Notes under the pieces: generated by a model
Databases searched by the model: none
The model's input: only the letters and a program-made list of their open reading frames with translations
Told to the model about the DNA's origin: nothing
Part shown: positions 48,101 through 60,791 of the stretch, one piece after another
Layout: every line of letters starts with the position of its first letter
Position numbering within the stretch: the stretch's first letter is position 1
From: Panagrolaimus kolymaensis
Taxonomy: Eukaryota; Nematoda; Chromadorea; Rhabditida; Panagrolaimidae
Assembly (NCBI GenBank): GCA_028622995.1
Contig: JAJQJQ010000009.1
Location: forward strand, 3,224,001 to 3,288,000
DNA length: 64,000 nucleotides
Direction: 5' to 3'
Made by a program: the position numbers and the translations under genes

Positions 48101-50208
48101 TCGATGAGAAAAAAATCAAAATCTATGATTCATTAACCACCAACAACAATAAAAATTGAATCTAAAACATTTTTTGGTTGTACAAAGAAAAAAGTAAATA
48201 AATAAATTTGCTATCTATCTAAAAACATAAACCTTTTTTATACTTCTTCCTAATTTTTTTCTTCCTGAAAAAGGAGTGGTATAATTTCTTTTTCTTTCCA
48301 TTCCAACTTTAAAATTGAATAAAGATGGCCACCACAAAAAAAAATGTGATGACCACAAATTCCTTGTTAAAGTCAGTCAGTAGTAAAATTGAGAACAAAA
48401 TGAAAAAGACGAAAATGAACAAAAACAGTTGAAAAAAGATTCCTTCCTTTTTCGTTTTTTAAAAAGAAAATATCTTTTTTTAATGATGAAAAAAAAAATC
48501 GTAAGAAAGAAAGGAATAAAAGAAAAAATTTCACTTTGATCATCTCTCTTTGCCTGCCTTTCTCTTCATTTTTGTGTTTAATGGAAAATCTTTCTTCATT
48601 GTTATGATAATTTTAAATTTGCTTAAAAGCTTCTTTGCTTTTCCTTTAATTTTTCTTGCTTTAATTTTTTTTGTTAGTAATAATTTTTTTAGTATCAAAA
48701 ATTATTATTATTTTTAAATGAAAATGTGTTTGAAATGAAACAGATTGCAGTAAGCAAGCAAGCCATAGCTAAAAGCTAAGAGTTTAATCCACCCTCATTC
48801 AATAAAATGAAAAGAAAGAAAGAAAAAATGACGCGTTTGAAAAGTGGCACCACACAAAGTTAGTGAAAGAGAAAAGCCACAAGCTAGAGGAAACTCAAAA
48901 GAGAGATACACCTTAGTCGCCAGCAAAAAAAAAAGAGATGTCTTTGTTTTGTTTAATTTATTAGAAAAAATTTTTACCTTTTTTGAGCCAAAAAATTTTC
49001 CTTAAAATTACTGTAATTATTTGTTGTTTTGCTTTTTGCTTTGTTATTTTATGATAATAAAAATTATATAAAAATGAAGAGTCTTTTTCGTGGGTTTTAT
49101 CACATGGCTTCCCCCTTCAATAACTTCAGCTCTGCCTCTCTTACTTCTCTCTTCGCCGCATTTTTTCTAAATCGACAACTGACTGCTCTTTATATTTTTT
49201 TCTTCTTCAAAACCCAAAAAACATTTTTTATCGATTTCTCCTTGTTTCCATTTTCTTTTCATTTTTACAACTTTTTGGTTTAAAAAAATAAATATAAAAA
49301 ATGCTCAAAAATTACTGTTAAAATAGTAATTTTAATGTTTATTAGCAAATTTTTTTTTCATTTCTTTAAAAAAAACATCCTTGTTCTTCTCTCTTTTTTT
49401 TCTTCAATACTGACTGAGTGTTATTTATATAAAGGTCTATTTGTGTGTGCGTCGTCGAATACGCAGTGAAATTTTTTTTTTCATTTCTCTCTTGCTTGGC
49501 GGGAGTTACTTCTGCCGCTGTTGCTGCTAAACAACACACAACAACATCTCATCGCTGTCATTCGATTTAATTTTTTTTTTCATAAAAGTCAGGGTTAAAA
49601 TTAATATATTTGCCAAAAAATCTTTTAAAACATATCTTGGGAGTTTTATTGAATGGAAAATTGCCAAAACAAAGTTTTTTTCTCGCGGTTTGATAACAAA
49701 AAAGGCTAATCAAAGGTGTCAGTCCGTAATATTGTTGTTTTATTGGTTTTTTTCATTTCTTTCGAAATCAAATTTTTTTTATCATTGTGAAACTATTCTT
49801 TTGCTTAATCATTTTTGGTTTATATATTCGCGGGTAATAGTATTGAAACTGTCAGTTTTTGTCCTCAAAAAATTTTCAAAATCAAATTACTTTCAAAAAA
49901 AGCTAATATACAAAAACATTTCATTCCGTTTTTCGGTTTCCTCGAATTAGAAGCCGACTGTCTTCATTTGTCGGTTCAAAACTTTGCTCTGAATATAAAT
50001 AATCGATTTAAAAGCCAAACGTAAAAACCAAAATCAATGGTTTTGTTTTCAGGAGAAAAAAGTTAATATCTAAATTTTTTTTTGTTTTATATATCCGCGT
50101 GATTAAATTTTTTAATAATTGTTAGTTTTCACTTTCCAAAATAAATTAATTTCCATAACTTTTTTCTTTTTCAGCTTAAAAAAAATTAATATATATAATT
50201 AACTAAAG
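45155..50208. other. Long divergent intergenic region between MAGI and PP2A, no gene seen
   Basis: About 5 kb of AT-rich DNA upstream of two conserved genes on opposite strands. It includes TAGT repeats (about 47472-47487) and long poly-A/poly-T runs. Open frames (45325-45582, 47811-48005, 49029-49283, 49690-50024) have no motif and strongly biased composition. A likely 3' acceptor lies at 50172-50174. Confidence 0.5.
50172..50174 (+). promoter_or_regulatory. Splice acceptor upstream of the PP2A start
   Basis: TTTTTTCTTTTTCAG followed by 34 nt to the ATG, with no coding exon evident upstream. It fits either a 5'-UTR intron or a spliced-leader trans-splice site, as is common in nematodes. Confidence 0.5.
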
Positions 50209-51466
<1,258 letters not shown>

Positions 51467-53374
51467 GAACTTTTTTTTGAAATTTTTGACTAATAACTGA
51501 CTTTCAAAAAATAATATTAAAGAAAACAGCGATACTTGGGTTTTTTCGCTCTTTAAAAAAAATATGTTTTAATAATTTCTTTATTAAAAAACCTTGTCTT
51601 TTTTGTGTGTGTTTATTTTGTGTTTTTTCTTCTATCTTTTTTTGGTGATACTTCTCTATCTTCGACGTCTCTGAACTTATCAAAAATTTTATGAATGAAA
51701 AGTATCCTCTTTTTTTATAAATATGTTTTGTCATTTTGTTTATTTTTTATACTTTTTTCTTTCTTCTTTAATTTATGTTTTTATTTTATTTCTTTTTTTA
51801 GTTCTTTATTTTGCATAGAAATAATTTTTAAATTTTTTTTTTGCAAAGATATTTTTTAAAAACTTTTTCGATACTCTTACTTTCTTTTTTTCTTATTTTT
51901 TATGAGGATTATATTTTGTACTTTTTTTCTTAAAATAAATTAAAATTTAAAAAATCAAAATTACTGTTTGATACACAAATACACACACTGAAATAGAAAG
52001 CATCAAAGCAAAAAATTAAAAAAAATTTAAGAGACAGCAATTAAAAAAGGGATAAAAGAAAAGCATCAAGTTCAAAAACTGCTAGAAGATGAAAAAAAAC
52101 ACAAAGAGGTTATGCAATTTTTTAATTTAATAATATAAAGTCTTGATCAATTTTTTTCTTTTAACTAACAATCATCTAAAATTAGTTCATTACTAAAATA
52201 ATGTTTTGGTTAATTGTTTAAATTCCAGTTCCCATTCAAACTAATAAACGATAGAAAACATTCAAAAATAGAAACAACAAAAATAAATTCTTTCAATTTC
52301 CCTGATGGTATTCTTTTAAATTAAAATGTTTATCAAATTTTAAGCGTGACTTTTGCGGAAAAAGACATATGTAATAAGATCAAATTCTGGATGAAACTGA
52401 GGATTTAATAAAAGCTTTGATGTATTTTTGATTCAAAAATTTTCAAAAATAGTGGTCCAAAAATATAACAGTACCTCTTATTTTGTGAAATTGTGAACAA
52501 TGGTAAATCAAGGTGCTACGTATAAAATGTTTGTGAGTTTATGCTTCTAGTTCAAATAGAACCTCAAAAAATGACATTTATGTGATAGAGGTTATTGTAG
52601 AAATCCCTTTCAGAGAAAAATCATGCATAAAATGAATCCAAAACAAAGTATGTTGCAACGTGGATTGTAATGATTATCATGAGTAAAATCATTTTTTATG
52701 CAAACTTGTATTACTTTATATCTGTTTTCGGTTTTTAACATTACTTCCACTTATGCCTTTCAATGGAAAAGGTTAATTTCATTACATAAAGAAACCATAT
52801 TTTTAAAGTTTGTTTTTTACGATGCTTTTTAGCTTTGCTTTTTCCAATATGAAAACAAACATAAAATTTAAAATATTGCGAAGAAGATCAGACAAATGCT
52901 TGCCGATATTGGCGCCATCGGCTAACCTTTTTGAGAAAAAACTAAACCGGACAAAGAAAAATAAAGAAAAAGAGAAATAGGAAATGTTTTGGTGATGAAG
53001 AAAAAAAACACTTTGAGAAACGGGAAGAAAAAAAGAAGGGGAACTGAAAACAACACTTTCTAGTAAAAGATTGTATATGCTTGTAATCGACGATTAAAAA
53101 CAAAATATGTGATCCTGTTCTTCGTTTCCTTCTTCTTTGTTTTTTTCTTCTTATTTTCTTACTTCTAAAAATATGTATGCTTTCACTATCGTTTTTTCTT
53201 AAAAGTGTAATCTCTCACTAAAAAAGAAGCTACTGTAACCAGATAGCTCCGCCTAATCAAAATGCTTTCTTGCTTTAAATTTTTTTTTATTCACTTCTTA
53301 AAAACATTTTTCAAAGTTTCCACTTATCCATCCATTCGAAGAAAAATTAATTAAATTATTTGTTATTGCTTGCT
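51467..53374. other. Intergenic, no gene seen
   Basis: The PP2A 3' UTR followed by AT-rich DNA. ORF-like stretches are weak. No RNA gene is recognised. Confidence 0.45.
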
Positions 53375-53382
53375 GTCAGAAA
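53375..53382. repeat. Left 8-bp target-site duplication of MITE 1 (GTCAGAAA)
   Basis: Identical to 53811-53818, directly abutting the terminal inverted repeats. Confidence 0.92.
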
Positions 53383-53810
53383 TAGGGTTCACGTCTCCGT
53401 GGATATCCGTCTCCGTATCCGCATCTCCGCCTCTCCGTCTCTCCGTCTCCGTCTCCGCGTCTCCGTCCGCGAGATTCTGGTCTCCGTCAAATTTTCTTGT
53501 CTCCGTCTCCGCAGCCTTTTGTCTCCGCCAATCCTTTTATTATCAAGAATTTAAAATTTTAGATTGAAAATTGATGAATTTAATAAAACGGAGTCTTTAG
53601 AAATATATTACTATTTTCAAAAATAAAAATTTTTCTTTAAAAACCCATTAAAATTCTAAAATTTATGGCTGAGACGGCAAATATCCGTATATCCGCGTCT
53701 CCGTCCGCCATATTTCTGTCTCCGCGGAGAATCTCCGTCTCTCCGCCAAGAAAACACGGAGTGTCTCCGTCTCCGCACTTTTTGGGCTATCCACGGAGAC
53801 GTGAACCCTA
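53383..53810. mobile_element. hAT-type MITE (428 bp) with perfect 8-bp target-site duplication
   Basis: The element starts TAGGGTTCACGTCTCCGTGG and ends with its reverse complement (23-bp perfect terminal inverted repeats, through GGATA). It is flanked on both sides by GTCAGAAA (53375-53382 and 53811-53818). The YAGGG terminus and 8-bp target duplication are hallmarks of hAT transposons. The inside is made of many degenerate CTCCGTCTCCG units and has no coding capacity, so it is non-autonomous. The right target duplication ends on the A of an ATG, so the insertion sits at the start codon of the next gene. Confidence 0.92.
53400..53525 (+). repeat. Degenerate CTCCGT minisatellite inside MITE 1
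   Basis: Units of about 6-9 bp, such as CCGTCTCCG and TCTCCGCC, recur here and again near 53670-53780. The GC-rich repeat contrasts with the flanking AT-rich DNA. Confidence 0.75.
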
Positions 53811-53818
53811 GTCAGAAA
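53811..53818. repeat. Right 8-bp target-site duplication of MITE 1 (GTCAGAAA)
   Basis: Identical to 53375-53382. Its last base is the A of the ATG at 53818-53820. Confidence 0.92.
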
Positions 53819-54373
53819 TGGTAACGGAAATCTGGGCTAGTGGAGTCGACTTAGCTTACCAAGAAAATATGTTTTTTCCTTATGCTCGCCGTTATGGATT
53901 CTTTAAAACGGAAGTAAAGTGCATTCATTTTAGGATAATCATTTAAACCTTATTTTTATAGGATAGTTTTCATCTTTCCTTTGTCAAAGGTCACCTTCGC
54001 GGAGTTGCTTTGGGCATGCTTACAAAACCTCAGGTTATTGTGATGTTTTATAACATCGCAACACCTGATTCTCGTAAAAATTGTTTGCACATCAACCAAT
54101 ATAGAGATTCTCATTTCAGAGAAGTAAGTAAATACCTTGCATATTAACTTATTTCTTTTATTAATAATAAGCGGCTTTTAGATCGAACGAAAACACCCTG
54201 ATGTCAACATCGTCATGATTGGCATAAAAGATGCTACTGTTGAAGTCAATGGAGGCGAAAGGTGCAGAATTTGCAATGAAATTGCAACTCATGAAAGTTA
54301 TGTAGCAGATCGGTGCCGTCACGCACAGTATGTCAAGCGCTTCGATAATTGTTACGGCTACGCGGAAGTCTAG
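53818..54373 (+). CDS. Unknown protein, start codon abutting a MITE; possible extra 3' exon
   Basis: Exons 53818-53913, 53962-54123 and 54182-54373 (stop TAG at 54371-54373) have clean GT..AG introns of 48 and 58 bp and keep the frame. The product is about 150 residues with features of a real protein: MVTEIWASGVDLAYQENMFF, FVKGHLRGVALGMLTK, HPDVNIVMIGIKDATVEV and a C-x2-C...C pattern (CRICNEIATHESYVADRCRH) that may bind zinc. If the last donor is GAA|GTCTAG, the frame could continue into 56343-56420 (ETRHASQIIINAISAAPRVA..., stop TAA at 56418-56420); that donor is weak and the join uncertain. I do not recognise the family. Confidence 0.6.
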
Positions 54374-55551
54374 TATCCCCCCACTGAACAAGTTAGTTTT
54401 TCTTTTGAATTTGCCAAAAAAATCAGTGAATAATACAACTTTTCTAATTAAAAAGTTTTGTACGAGTTGAATGCAATTAAATTTCAAAAGTTCCTTAAAA
54501 TATGTCAAATTATAAGCGGTGAGAAATTTTTAAGATTTAAGAAATAGATAAAAAAAAATCTTTAAAAATGAAAAAATATTATCTTTATTAGTTATTTTTG
54601 GCTTGTACGATCTTTTTGGAGTGATAAACAATATTATCTTCATATTAGCAAAATAATTTTTTTGTCCACCCGCGAGTACTAGCGATTCTGGGCGCCTTTT
54701 AAGTAGCGCATAGCGCAAAATTTTGAGCAAGGGTAAAGCAAATTTAGAGAGAAAATAAATATAAAAAAGAGAAAGAAGTTGAAGAAAAAGAGATAAAATA
54801 AAAAAAATGAGAAGAAAAATTATGAGAAAGAAAAAAAGTATAGGATAGAGTAAAGGGGAGAAAGATATATTGTTTGAATATAGGTAATTCGATGGGTTTT
54901 CTGCCTAATATTTTATATGCGTCTAATTAATCTACATGTTTTTTTATTTATTATTTAAAAACAATAGAAATCACTTGATTTTTTTGTTTGTTGATAATTC
55001 ATTCGTATAAAAGTCGAAAGTGAATATTTCAAAACCTTTTGCTTATTGTCTAACTTCTTTTGTCTACTAAACCATTAGTGAGAGATTTATAAATTTTTCT
55101 ATACTTTTCTTTTTACTTATTTCTGCGTTGACCAAAACTTTAAGATGGATTCATTTCTTTTCCAAGAAGTTAAATAACAAATATGTCGCATACTAAAATT
55201 TTGTTTATGCAAATTTCTATTGTGAGTGAAATACAAAACCGCCATCTATGAGAAATTTAGTGCCGGCGAAAAAAACGAAAATGAATAGAAAATATTTTTT
55301 CTATTTTCCTCATCAGAAGCTTACACCTAATACCAAATGAATAACCTCTCCACTAATTCTTTTTTGGAATATTTTTTCTGATTTGAAAGAACACTAATTT
55401 TTTAAAAATTAAACATTAATCAATAAAGTTTATCATCGTTTGCTTTTGTTTAGCCAAAGATTTCCTTCTTTTTTTGCCAAAAAATAATGGAAAGATGTGA
55501 GCACCTCTTATTCCTTGACCAACTGATTTATCTCAAATGAAAACGTTGCTT
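54374..55551. other. Intron or intergenic DNA
   Basis: AT-rich except for a GC-richer patch (about 54660-54725, GTCCACCCGCGAGTACTAGC and GCGCCTTTTAAGTAGCGCAT) that may be the remnant of another repeat. No terminal inverted repeats could be defined for it. Confidence 0.4.
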
Positions 55552-55559
55552 CTTTCGAC
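55552..55559. repeat. Left 8-bp target-site duplication of MITE 2 (CTTTCGAC)
   Basis: Identical to 55958-55965. Confidence 0.92.
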
Positions 55560-55957
55560 CAGGGCTGCAAAAACGCCAGCGTCAGCGCGCGACGCTAAAA
55601 TTTCATTCAGCGTTGCAGCGCTGACGCTGAACCAACGCTGAATTTTTTCCGCGTTTTTTTAGCGTCGCGAATTAACGCTAACTTTAAACTTTGAACAAGT
55701 ATTGTAAAAATGATAGAAAATTTAATTCTTTCTATTTCTTAGTGCTTAAATGTTAGTAATGTATCTCAAAAATAATTAAAAAATTACATTCTTAAGCTTT
55801 AAAACGTTCCGCGAAAGCAACGCTGAAATTTCAGCGTCGCGTCGCTGCGCTGTTTTTTTCATTTCTCTTTTTTAGCGCAGCGTCGCGACGCTGAATTTGA
55901 AAAGAGCCAACGCTAGCGTTCCGTGTTTTGTTTCAGCGTCGCGTTTTTGCAGCCCTG
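55560..55957. mobile_element. hAT-type MITE 2 (398 bp) with perfect 8-bp target-site duplication
   Basis: Starts CAGGGCTGCAAAAACGC and ends with its reverse complement (17-bp terminal inverted repeats). It is flanked by CTTTCGAC at 55552-55559 and 55958-55965. The inside is packed with AGCGTCGCGACGCT-like palindromic units, has no coding capacity, and is unlike MITE 1, so it is a separate family. The CAGGG terminus and 8-bp duplication assign it to the hAT superfamily. Confidence 0.92.
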
Positions 55958-55965
55958 CTTTCGAC
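55958..55965. repeat. Right 8-bp target-site duplication of MITE 2 (CTTTCGAC)
   Basis: Identical to 55552-55559. Confidence 0.92.
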
Positions 55966-56342
55966 CATACTTAAAACAAAAGTGATTTCAAAGGGTTTAT
56001 AAAAACTAGTTTAAAATGAAATGCATATTGCAAGTTTGAATATTGAGATTATGTTTATAGCGTAACAACCACATAATTTTTCTAGGAAAAAATAATGAAA
56101 AAAAACCATAAGTCGACCAAAGTAATATTAAAATAAGTCAGCAAAAAATCTAACAAAATCAACAAGGGGACTATGTAGTCAAAATATGTAGCATAAAACC
56201 CACAAAATTGTCACCTCACCGCACCCAGATGTCTTTCAATGAGGCAATTAAATTTTTAGCTATATCAATTTTAATTAAGGACAAAAAAATTAATTTTGAT
56301 TAATTTAATGGTTTTGAAGAATTTACATTTCTTTTATTTTAG

Positions 56343-56420
56343 GAGACTCGCCATGCTTCTCAAATAATTATCAACGCTATCAGCGCGGCACCTCGGGTTG
56401 CAAGGAATGTTACAAATTAA
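56343..56420 (+). CDS. Possible terminal exon of the 53.8-kb gene
   Basis: Follows a good acceptor (TTTCTTTTATTTTAG). It reads ETRHASQIIINAISAAPRVA and ends in ARNVTN then TAA. In-frame joining to the GAA at 54365-54367 gives a longer protein. About 2 kb of intron would lie between, including MITE 2. The alternative is an unrelated chance frame. Confidence 0.35.
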   Translation, partial: ETRHASQIIINAISAAPRVARNVTN

Positions 56421-56866
56421 ATCCATGTTGTTTTTGTAGTATTAGGATTTACATATTGTTAAATAAAATAATTCTTAAAAGATTTAGCGTTCGTTTTTAA
56501 AGACCTACTGAATTAATCATCATAGTACATTTCAAAATAGCTTATTTAATTAACATCTCTCGAAGACAACAAGAAAAATAAAATACAAAAATGGACGTTT
56601 TATTAAACAGCTTCTATAATTTATTACATTCAAATGAAAGAAAAATTTTTTAAAGTTTTTATTCGTATAAAAAAAGAAAAAAAAAGGTAACTGCTAAAAA
56701 GATATAAGAAGATTTAATTTAAAAAACTTATAAAATAAAGTTCCTTATTTAAAAAGTTTTTATATAGTTTTTTTTGTCTGAATAAAATCAATGCGAATTT
56801 TTATTAAAATAACAAAGCTGAAGTTTTCTAATATCTTTGCTAATTTCATAAATCAAATCTATATGG

Positions 56867-58620
56867 CTATAATGCGTTGAAGTAACTTCGATATGACAAA
56901 TGCACGATAGGCTTTTCGGATGAAGGTAGCCAGTTATCAATTAATTGATCAACATATTGACGAAGATATTCACCATCAACTTCATTTTGATGAAGAATAT
57001 AAAATGTTGCATTATTTGACGCAACTTTCTGAAATATTGATTTATTAATAATTTCTGTGATTTAAAAAGTAAGAAGGAATTTACCTTTAAAAAACTACAA
57101 AAAAATAAGGGATCAAACTTTTCCGTGATTGGTGAAATATTGAAGCGTTTTATTTTAACTTTCCGCTCGATTTTTATTAAACTTTTAAAAGTTTCGTAGT
57201 TTATAAATGGAGATGGCGTGAATCTAGGAAATTTACTTTTTATAACATTTTTATCTGCTTTTTCATATTTAAAAAAAACACTTATGATCGAAAAGGAAAA
57301 TTGAACTTTTCATGAAATGTTTTGCTTAATTTAAAAAAAATAACTTACTTTAATATTTCTGCTTTTGAAAGATTCTCCATCAATTCTTCCAACGATGCTC
57401 TCTCCTTGCTCTTTTTATTTATGGTCGTATAATGTAACGAAATTCCTTGAATATTACCAGATTTTACAAGAAATATGTATTCATTCAAGTTTAATATTTG
57501 TGAATAAAGCATTAAATACCGCAAATCACATCTTGCAATTTTAGGAATGAAATTTGTTATTGCATTCGTTTGTTCCTGGTGAACAAAAAGAGTGTTGGCT
57601 ACAAAAATATTATTTATTTTATTAATGTTTGGGTTTTTGGCGGAAATAAATAAAGCTTCTTCATGGATTTCAGTTTTATCCAAATCATCAGTCAACGAAA
57701 GTTTCAAACAAAGAATTTTGTTTGTGAAAATGAATAATTCTTTTGATGAATATTGCAACTTTTGCATTACATTGTAATAAGCATTTTTAATTAAATAATT
57801 CATTAGGGGTTTGGAAAGTGAATAATTTTGGTTGATCTTTCTTGGAATTTGAAACAGAATTTTCTTTGTCGATTTATTTTCTTCATGAATATTTTTTTCA
57901 GCCATCAAATTATTTTTTAATAAATTAAAATTTTCATGAAAATTATTTGTAAATGAAATATCAATTTTTTTCTGGAACTCTTTTTTAATCATCTTATTTG
58001 CAGAAACATCGGAGACAAAATCAGATTCAAATTTAATCGAATCAATTATCCATTCAGATGTATCAAAATACTTTTCTGCCAATTTAATTGTTTTTCTATA
58101 TTTTTTTCGCATAAATAAATCATCAACAAAAAGGCGACAATAACTGCGGTATGCATTCAACAATTTCTAAAAGTTTTTATTTTTTAAATTGAAAAATTAA
58201 AACGAGTTTCTTAACTAACTTTTAAATTATTTTTTTTACAATAATGAAAATATATTTTCCATAACTTTTTCCTTGAATAATAGCTAAGTAGATTTTGTTC
58301 AATATTTTTAATTATATATTCAGGGTTTTCTTGTTTCTTTAAAGCTTCCAATAATTCTTTATAATTTCCTTTGTATTCAATTTTTGCCAATTTTGAATAA
58401 ATATTTAGATTTCCAGTGATTTCTTCCATTTTTTTAAGTGATTCAAGTTTCGCTGAAACACAAACATATAAATACAAATCAGAATTTATATATAAGTAAA
58501 CTAACTTATATTGACTTTGTGGAATAAAGAATTGAAATGAACATAACGAAGATCCATCCCATCCCAAAAAAAGTTAAAATCAGCACTCATACATCGTTCA
58601 TAACAAAAAGCATTTTCCAT
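56867..58620 (-). CDS. Composite protein: unknown N-terminal helical region plus F-box-like module
   Basis: Exons 58506-58620, 58220-58452, 57349-58166, 57085-57223 and 56867-57028 join in frame (about 488 residues). The N-terminal third is unknown and helical (MENAFCYERCMSADFNFFWD; LSYYSRKKLWKIYFHYCKKN; LLNAYRSYCRLFVDDLFMRK). The rest resembles the F-box-like family seen at 60.8-63.9 kb: SLSKPLMNYLIKNAYYNVMQ, FIPKIARCDLRY, and a C-terminal part (VASNNATFYILHQNEVDGEY...WLPSSEKP) in the place of APKAEILIHF...WKPKKDRP. F-box proteins recruit substrates to SCF ubiquitin ligases, but a Skp1-binding F-box is not clear here. No signal peptide. It may be a fusion of two families or a single divergent one. 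Confidence 0.65.
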
Positions 58621-58639
58621 TAGGCTTTTCAAAAACACG

Positions 58640-59293
58640 CTATAACAGTTTATTTGCGACTGCATCTATAATTACAACGTTTAAAACTCTGTTTTTTTGA
58701 AGTAAAATAACCACAACCTTATCAGATTCTGTTAAACAATATGTAAAAGGAAAATGTTTCATAGCTTTTTTGTATATATCTTTTATTCGTTGTTCATCAA
58801 AGGGAATATCACCATTAAGCCTAAATTTATTTAAAAAAATTTTTATCACAGAATTAAACTTTATATATTCTAAATCCATTAGAATTTGACAAGTTTTTTA
58901 TAACAAAGTATTGTTTGAAAAAACATACTCTTCGTGATGACTTTCTTCTAAACTAAAACCTTAAATTTAGTTGTAAAAACTTTCAGAATTTAAAAAACCT
59001 TATCAATGAATTCCATAATCGCAGAGGAGTTGTAAATTTTTCAGTAAACTCATTAAAACGCTTCTTTTTTAATTCATATTCTATTTCGACATTATTTAAA
59101 ATTTGGCATAGTTCCTTTATTTCATTATCGTATGTATGACAAACAGGAGTTAAGGCATCTGAAAACTTTGTGATAAAAACAAATTCTCTTAAGTTTCCTA
59201 CCAAATTTCCGATATTTTATTTTTCTTCGAAGAAATAAGTTTGATATTTAAAAAGAAAAAGAATAACAAACCGTAATAAATGATTTCAGACAT
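58640..59293 (-). CDS. Unknown gene, provisional exon structure
   Basis: A start at 59293 (MSEIIYYG) splices by a 70-bp intron to 59206 downward: NLREFVFITKFSDALTPVCH, a charged helix (IEYELKKKRFNEFTEKFTTP) and LRLWNSLIRF. A small exon near 58930-58955 and a last exon from about 58870 to 58640 (FNSVIKIFLNKFRLNGDIPF; VVVILLQKNRVLNVVIIDAV, stop TAA at 58640-58642) probably follow, but the joins do not all resolve in frame. It may be more than one gene. I do not recognise it. It lies between the composite F-box-like gene and MOB1. Confidence 0.35.
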
Positions 59294-59786
59294 ATTTTTT
59301 AAACAAAAGTATAAAAACAGTTTTAAAGAAAGCTTATTCAACGCAAAAATAAAAAAAGAACCTTTCGTTACATTTTTTGGCATTTTTTAAACACGCAATG
59401 GCTTTAGTGCCAAAATGCATCGATTTTTTTCCGGCACAAAGGCCACTTTCAATACAACTTGTTCGAATTGGAAAAACAGAGTTATATTTTTCAAATAAAA
59501 TGTGTGATAACTTCCCAAAAGAAATATAATTTATACCTCAAAGAAAAATGATTTGCCATGCTTTTTTTTGCTATTAAAGATTAGATTAATTTGTTTCCGT
59601 GGTTTCTAAAAACCTATCGTTGAAGAAATTCTGAAAAAAATGCAATGAAAGAAAAAATGAATCAAAGTTATTATCCAAATTCTTACCACGAATAAATATT
59701 TTTACTCTTTCTTCTTCGATTTTGATCAAACTTTTTTCCCTCATTTTTAATTGATTCATTAATCAAAATTTTGTATTTAATATCTA

Positions 59787-59789
59787 CAG
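59787..59789 (+). promoter_or_regulatory. Splice acceptor just upstream of the MOB1 start
   Basis: ATTTAATATCTACAG, six bases before the ATG, with no upstream exon seen. It fits a spliced-leader trans-splice acceptor. Confidence 0.55.
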
Positions 59790-59795
59790 TTAATT

Positions 59796-60581
59796 ATGGC
59801 TGAAAGAAGTAATTATCGAAATCGGCGACATTATGATCCAAAACCTGCTGAATTTGTGAGGCAAGCTTCAGCCACATTGGGTAGTAACAAACTCAGGGAT
59901 GCAGTAAAATTGCCACAAGGTGAAGATGTAAATGAATGGCTTGCAGTTAATGGTTAGTTGCTTTTTACAAGTTTTTACTCAAACAAAATAGTTAATTTTA
60001 ATTATTATAGTGGCTGATTTCTTTAAACAAGTTACAATGCTTTATGGAACTATATCCGATAATTGCACAGATTATACTTGCCCATCCATGACTGCTGGAC
60101 CAAAATTTGAATATACATGGACTGAGAATGATCAAGCTGTACAATGCACAGCTCCAGCATATATAGATTATTTATTTTCTTCGATTCAAGATGAACTTGA
60201 TGATGATAATGTTTTTCCATCGCAAATAGGTAACCATTAACTTTACCTTTCAAATTTTCTGATCAAAACTATGCTAATTTTTTTATAGGAAAATTATTTC
60301 CCCCACATTTTATCAAAATTGTTCAAACTATTGTTAAACGCTTATTTCGAGTTTATGCTCATATTTATCACGAACATTATGAACTCATTACACAGCTAAA
60401 ATCCACGGAGCATATAAATACAAGTTTCAAACATTTTATGCTTTTTGTTCAAGAATTTAAACTTATGGATTCCGTTGATCTTGGACCATTGGCTCCTTTG
60501 ATACAAGAACTTATACCTTCGATGATAAATGATTATTCTTCCATTATGAATGGGGCTTCTTCATCTTCCAGCCAATCATAA
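59796..60581 (+). CDS. mob-1: MOB1-type MOB kinase activator
   Basis: Exons 59796-59952, 60011-60229 and 60289-60581 join in frame to about 222 residues. MOB1 binds and activates LATS/NDR kinases downstream of Hippo and in mitotic exit. Motifs: AGPKFEYTWTEND, ADFFKQVTMLYGTISDNCTD, KIVQTIVKRLFRVYAHIYHE, NTSFKHFMLFVQEF. The zinc ligands are present (CTDYTC and the AHIYHEHYE histidines). The sequence ADFF-Q--MLYGTI and the HIYHEH block favour MOB1 over MOB3/MOB4. The C-terminus is extended by a Ser-rich tail (SSIMNGASSSSSQS) relative to animal MOB1. The start codon choice is supported by the adjacent acceptor. Confidence 0.93.
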
Positions 60582-60791
60582 TTTCACTAATTTATTAAAA
60601 CGAATCTTTGGCTTATTTATTATACTAAAAATTATTGTTTTAATGGGTAAAATAAAAAGATTATTTTTAAAGAACTTTTATTTTTACAAATGTTTAAAAA
60701 AAAGAGGGAAAAATCCTGAAACTAAATATAAATATAAAAAAGTGAATCGCAAAAGCATGGTAAAATGGTTTGGCGATCTAAAGGGGTGACA

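Noticed and set aside
45155..50208. Several 60-90-codon frames between MAGI and PP2A
   Set aside because: Extreme composition, no motifs, no supporting splice pattern.
54530..54730. 66-codon frame with GC-richer patch
   Set aside because: No homology recognised and no terminal repeats to call it a mobile element.
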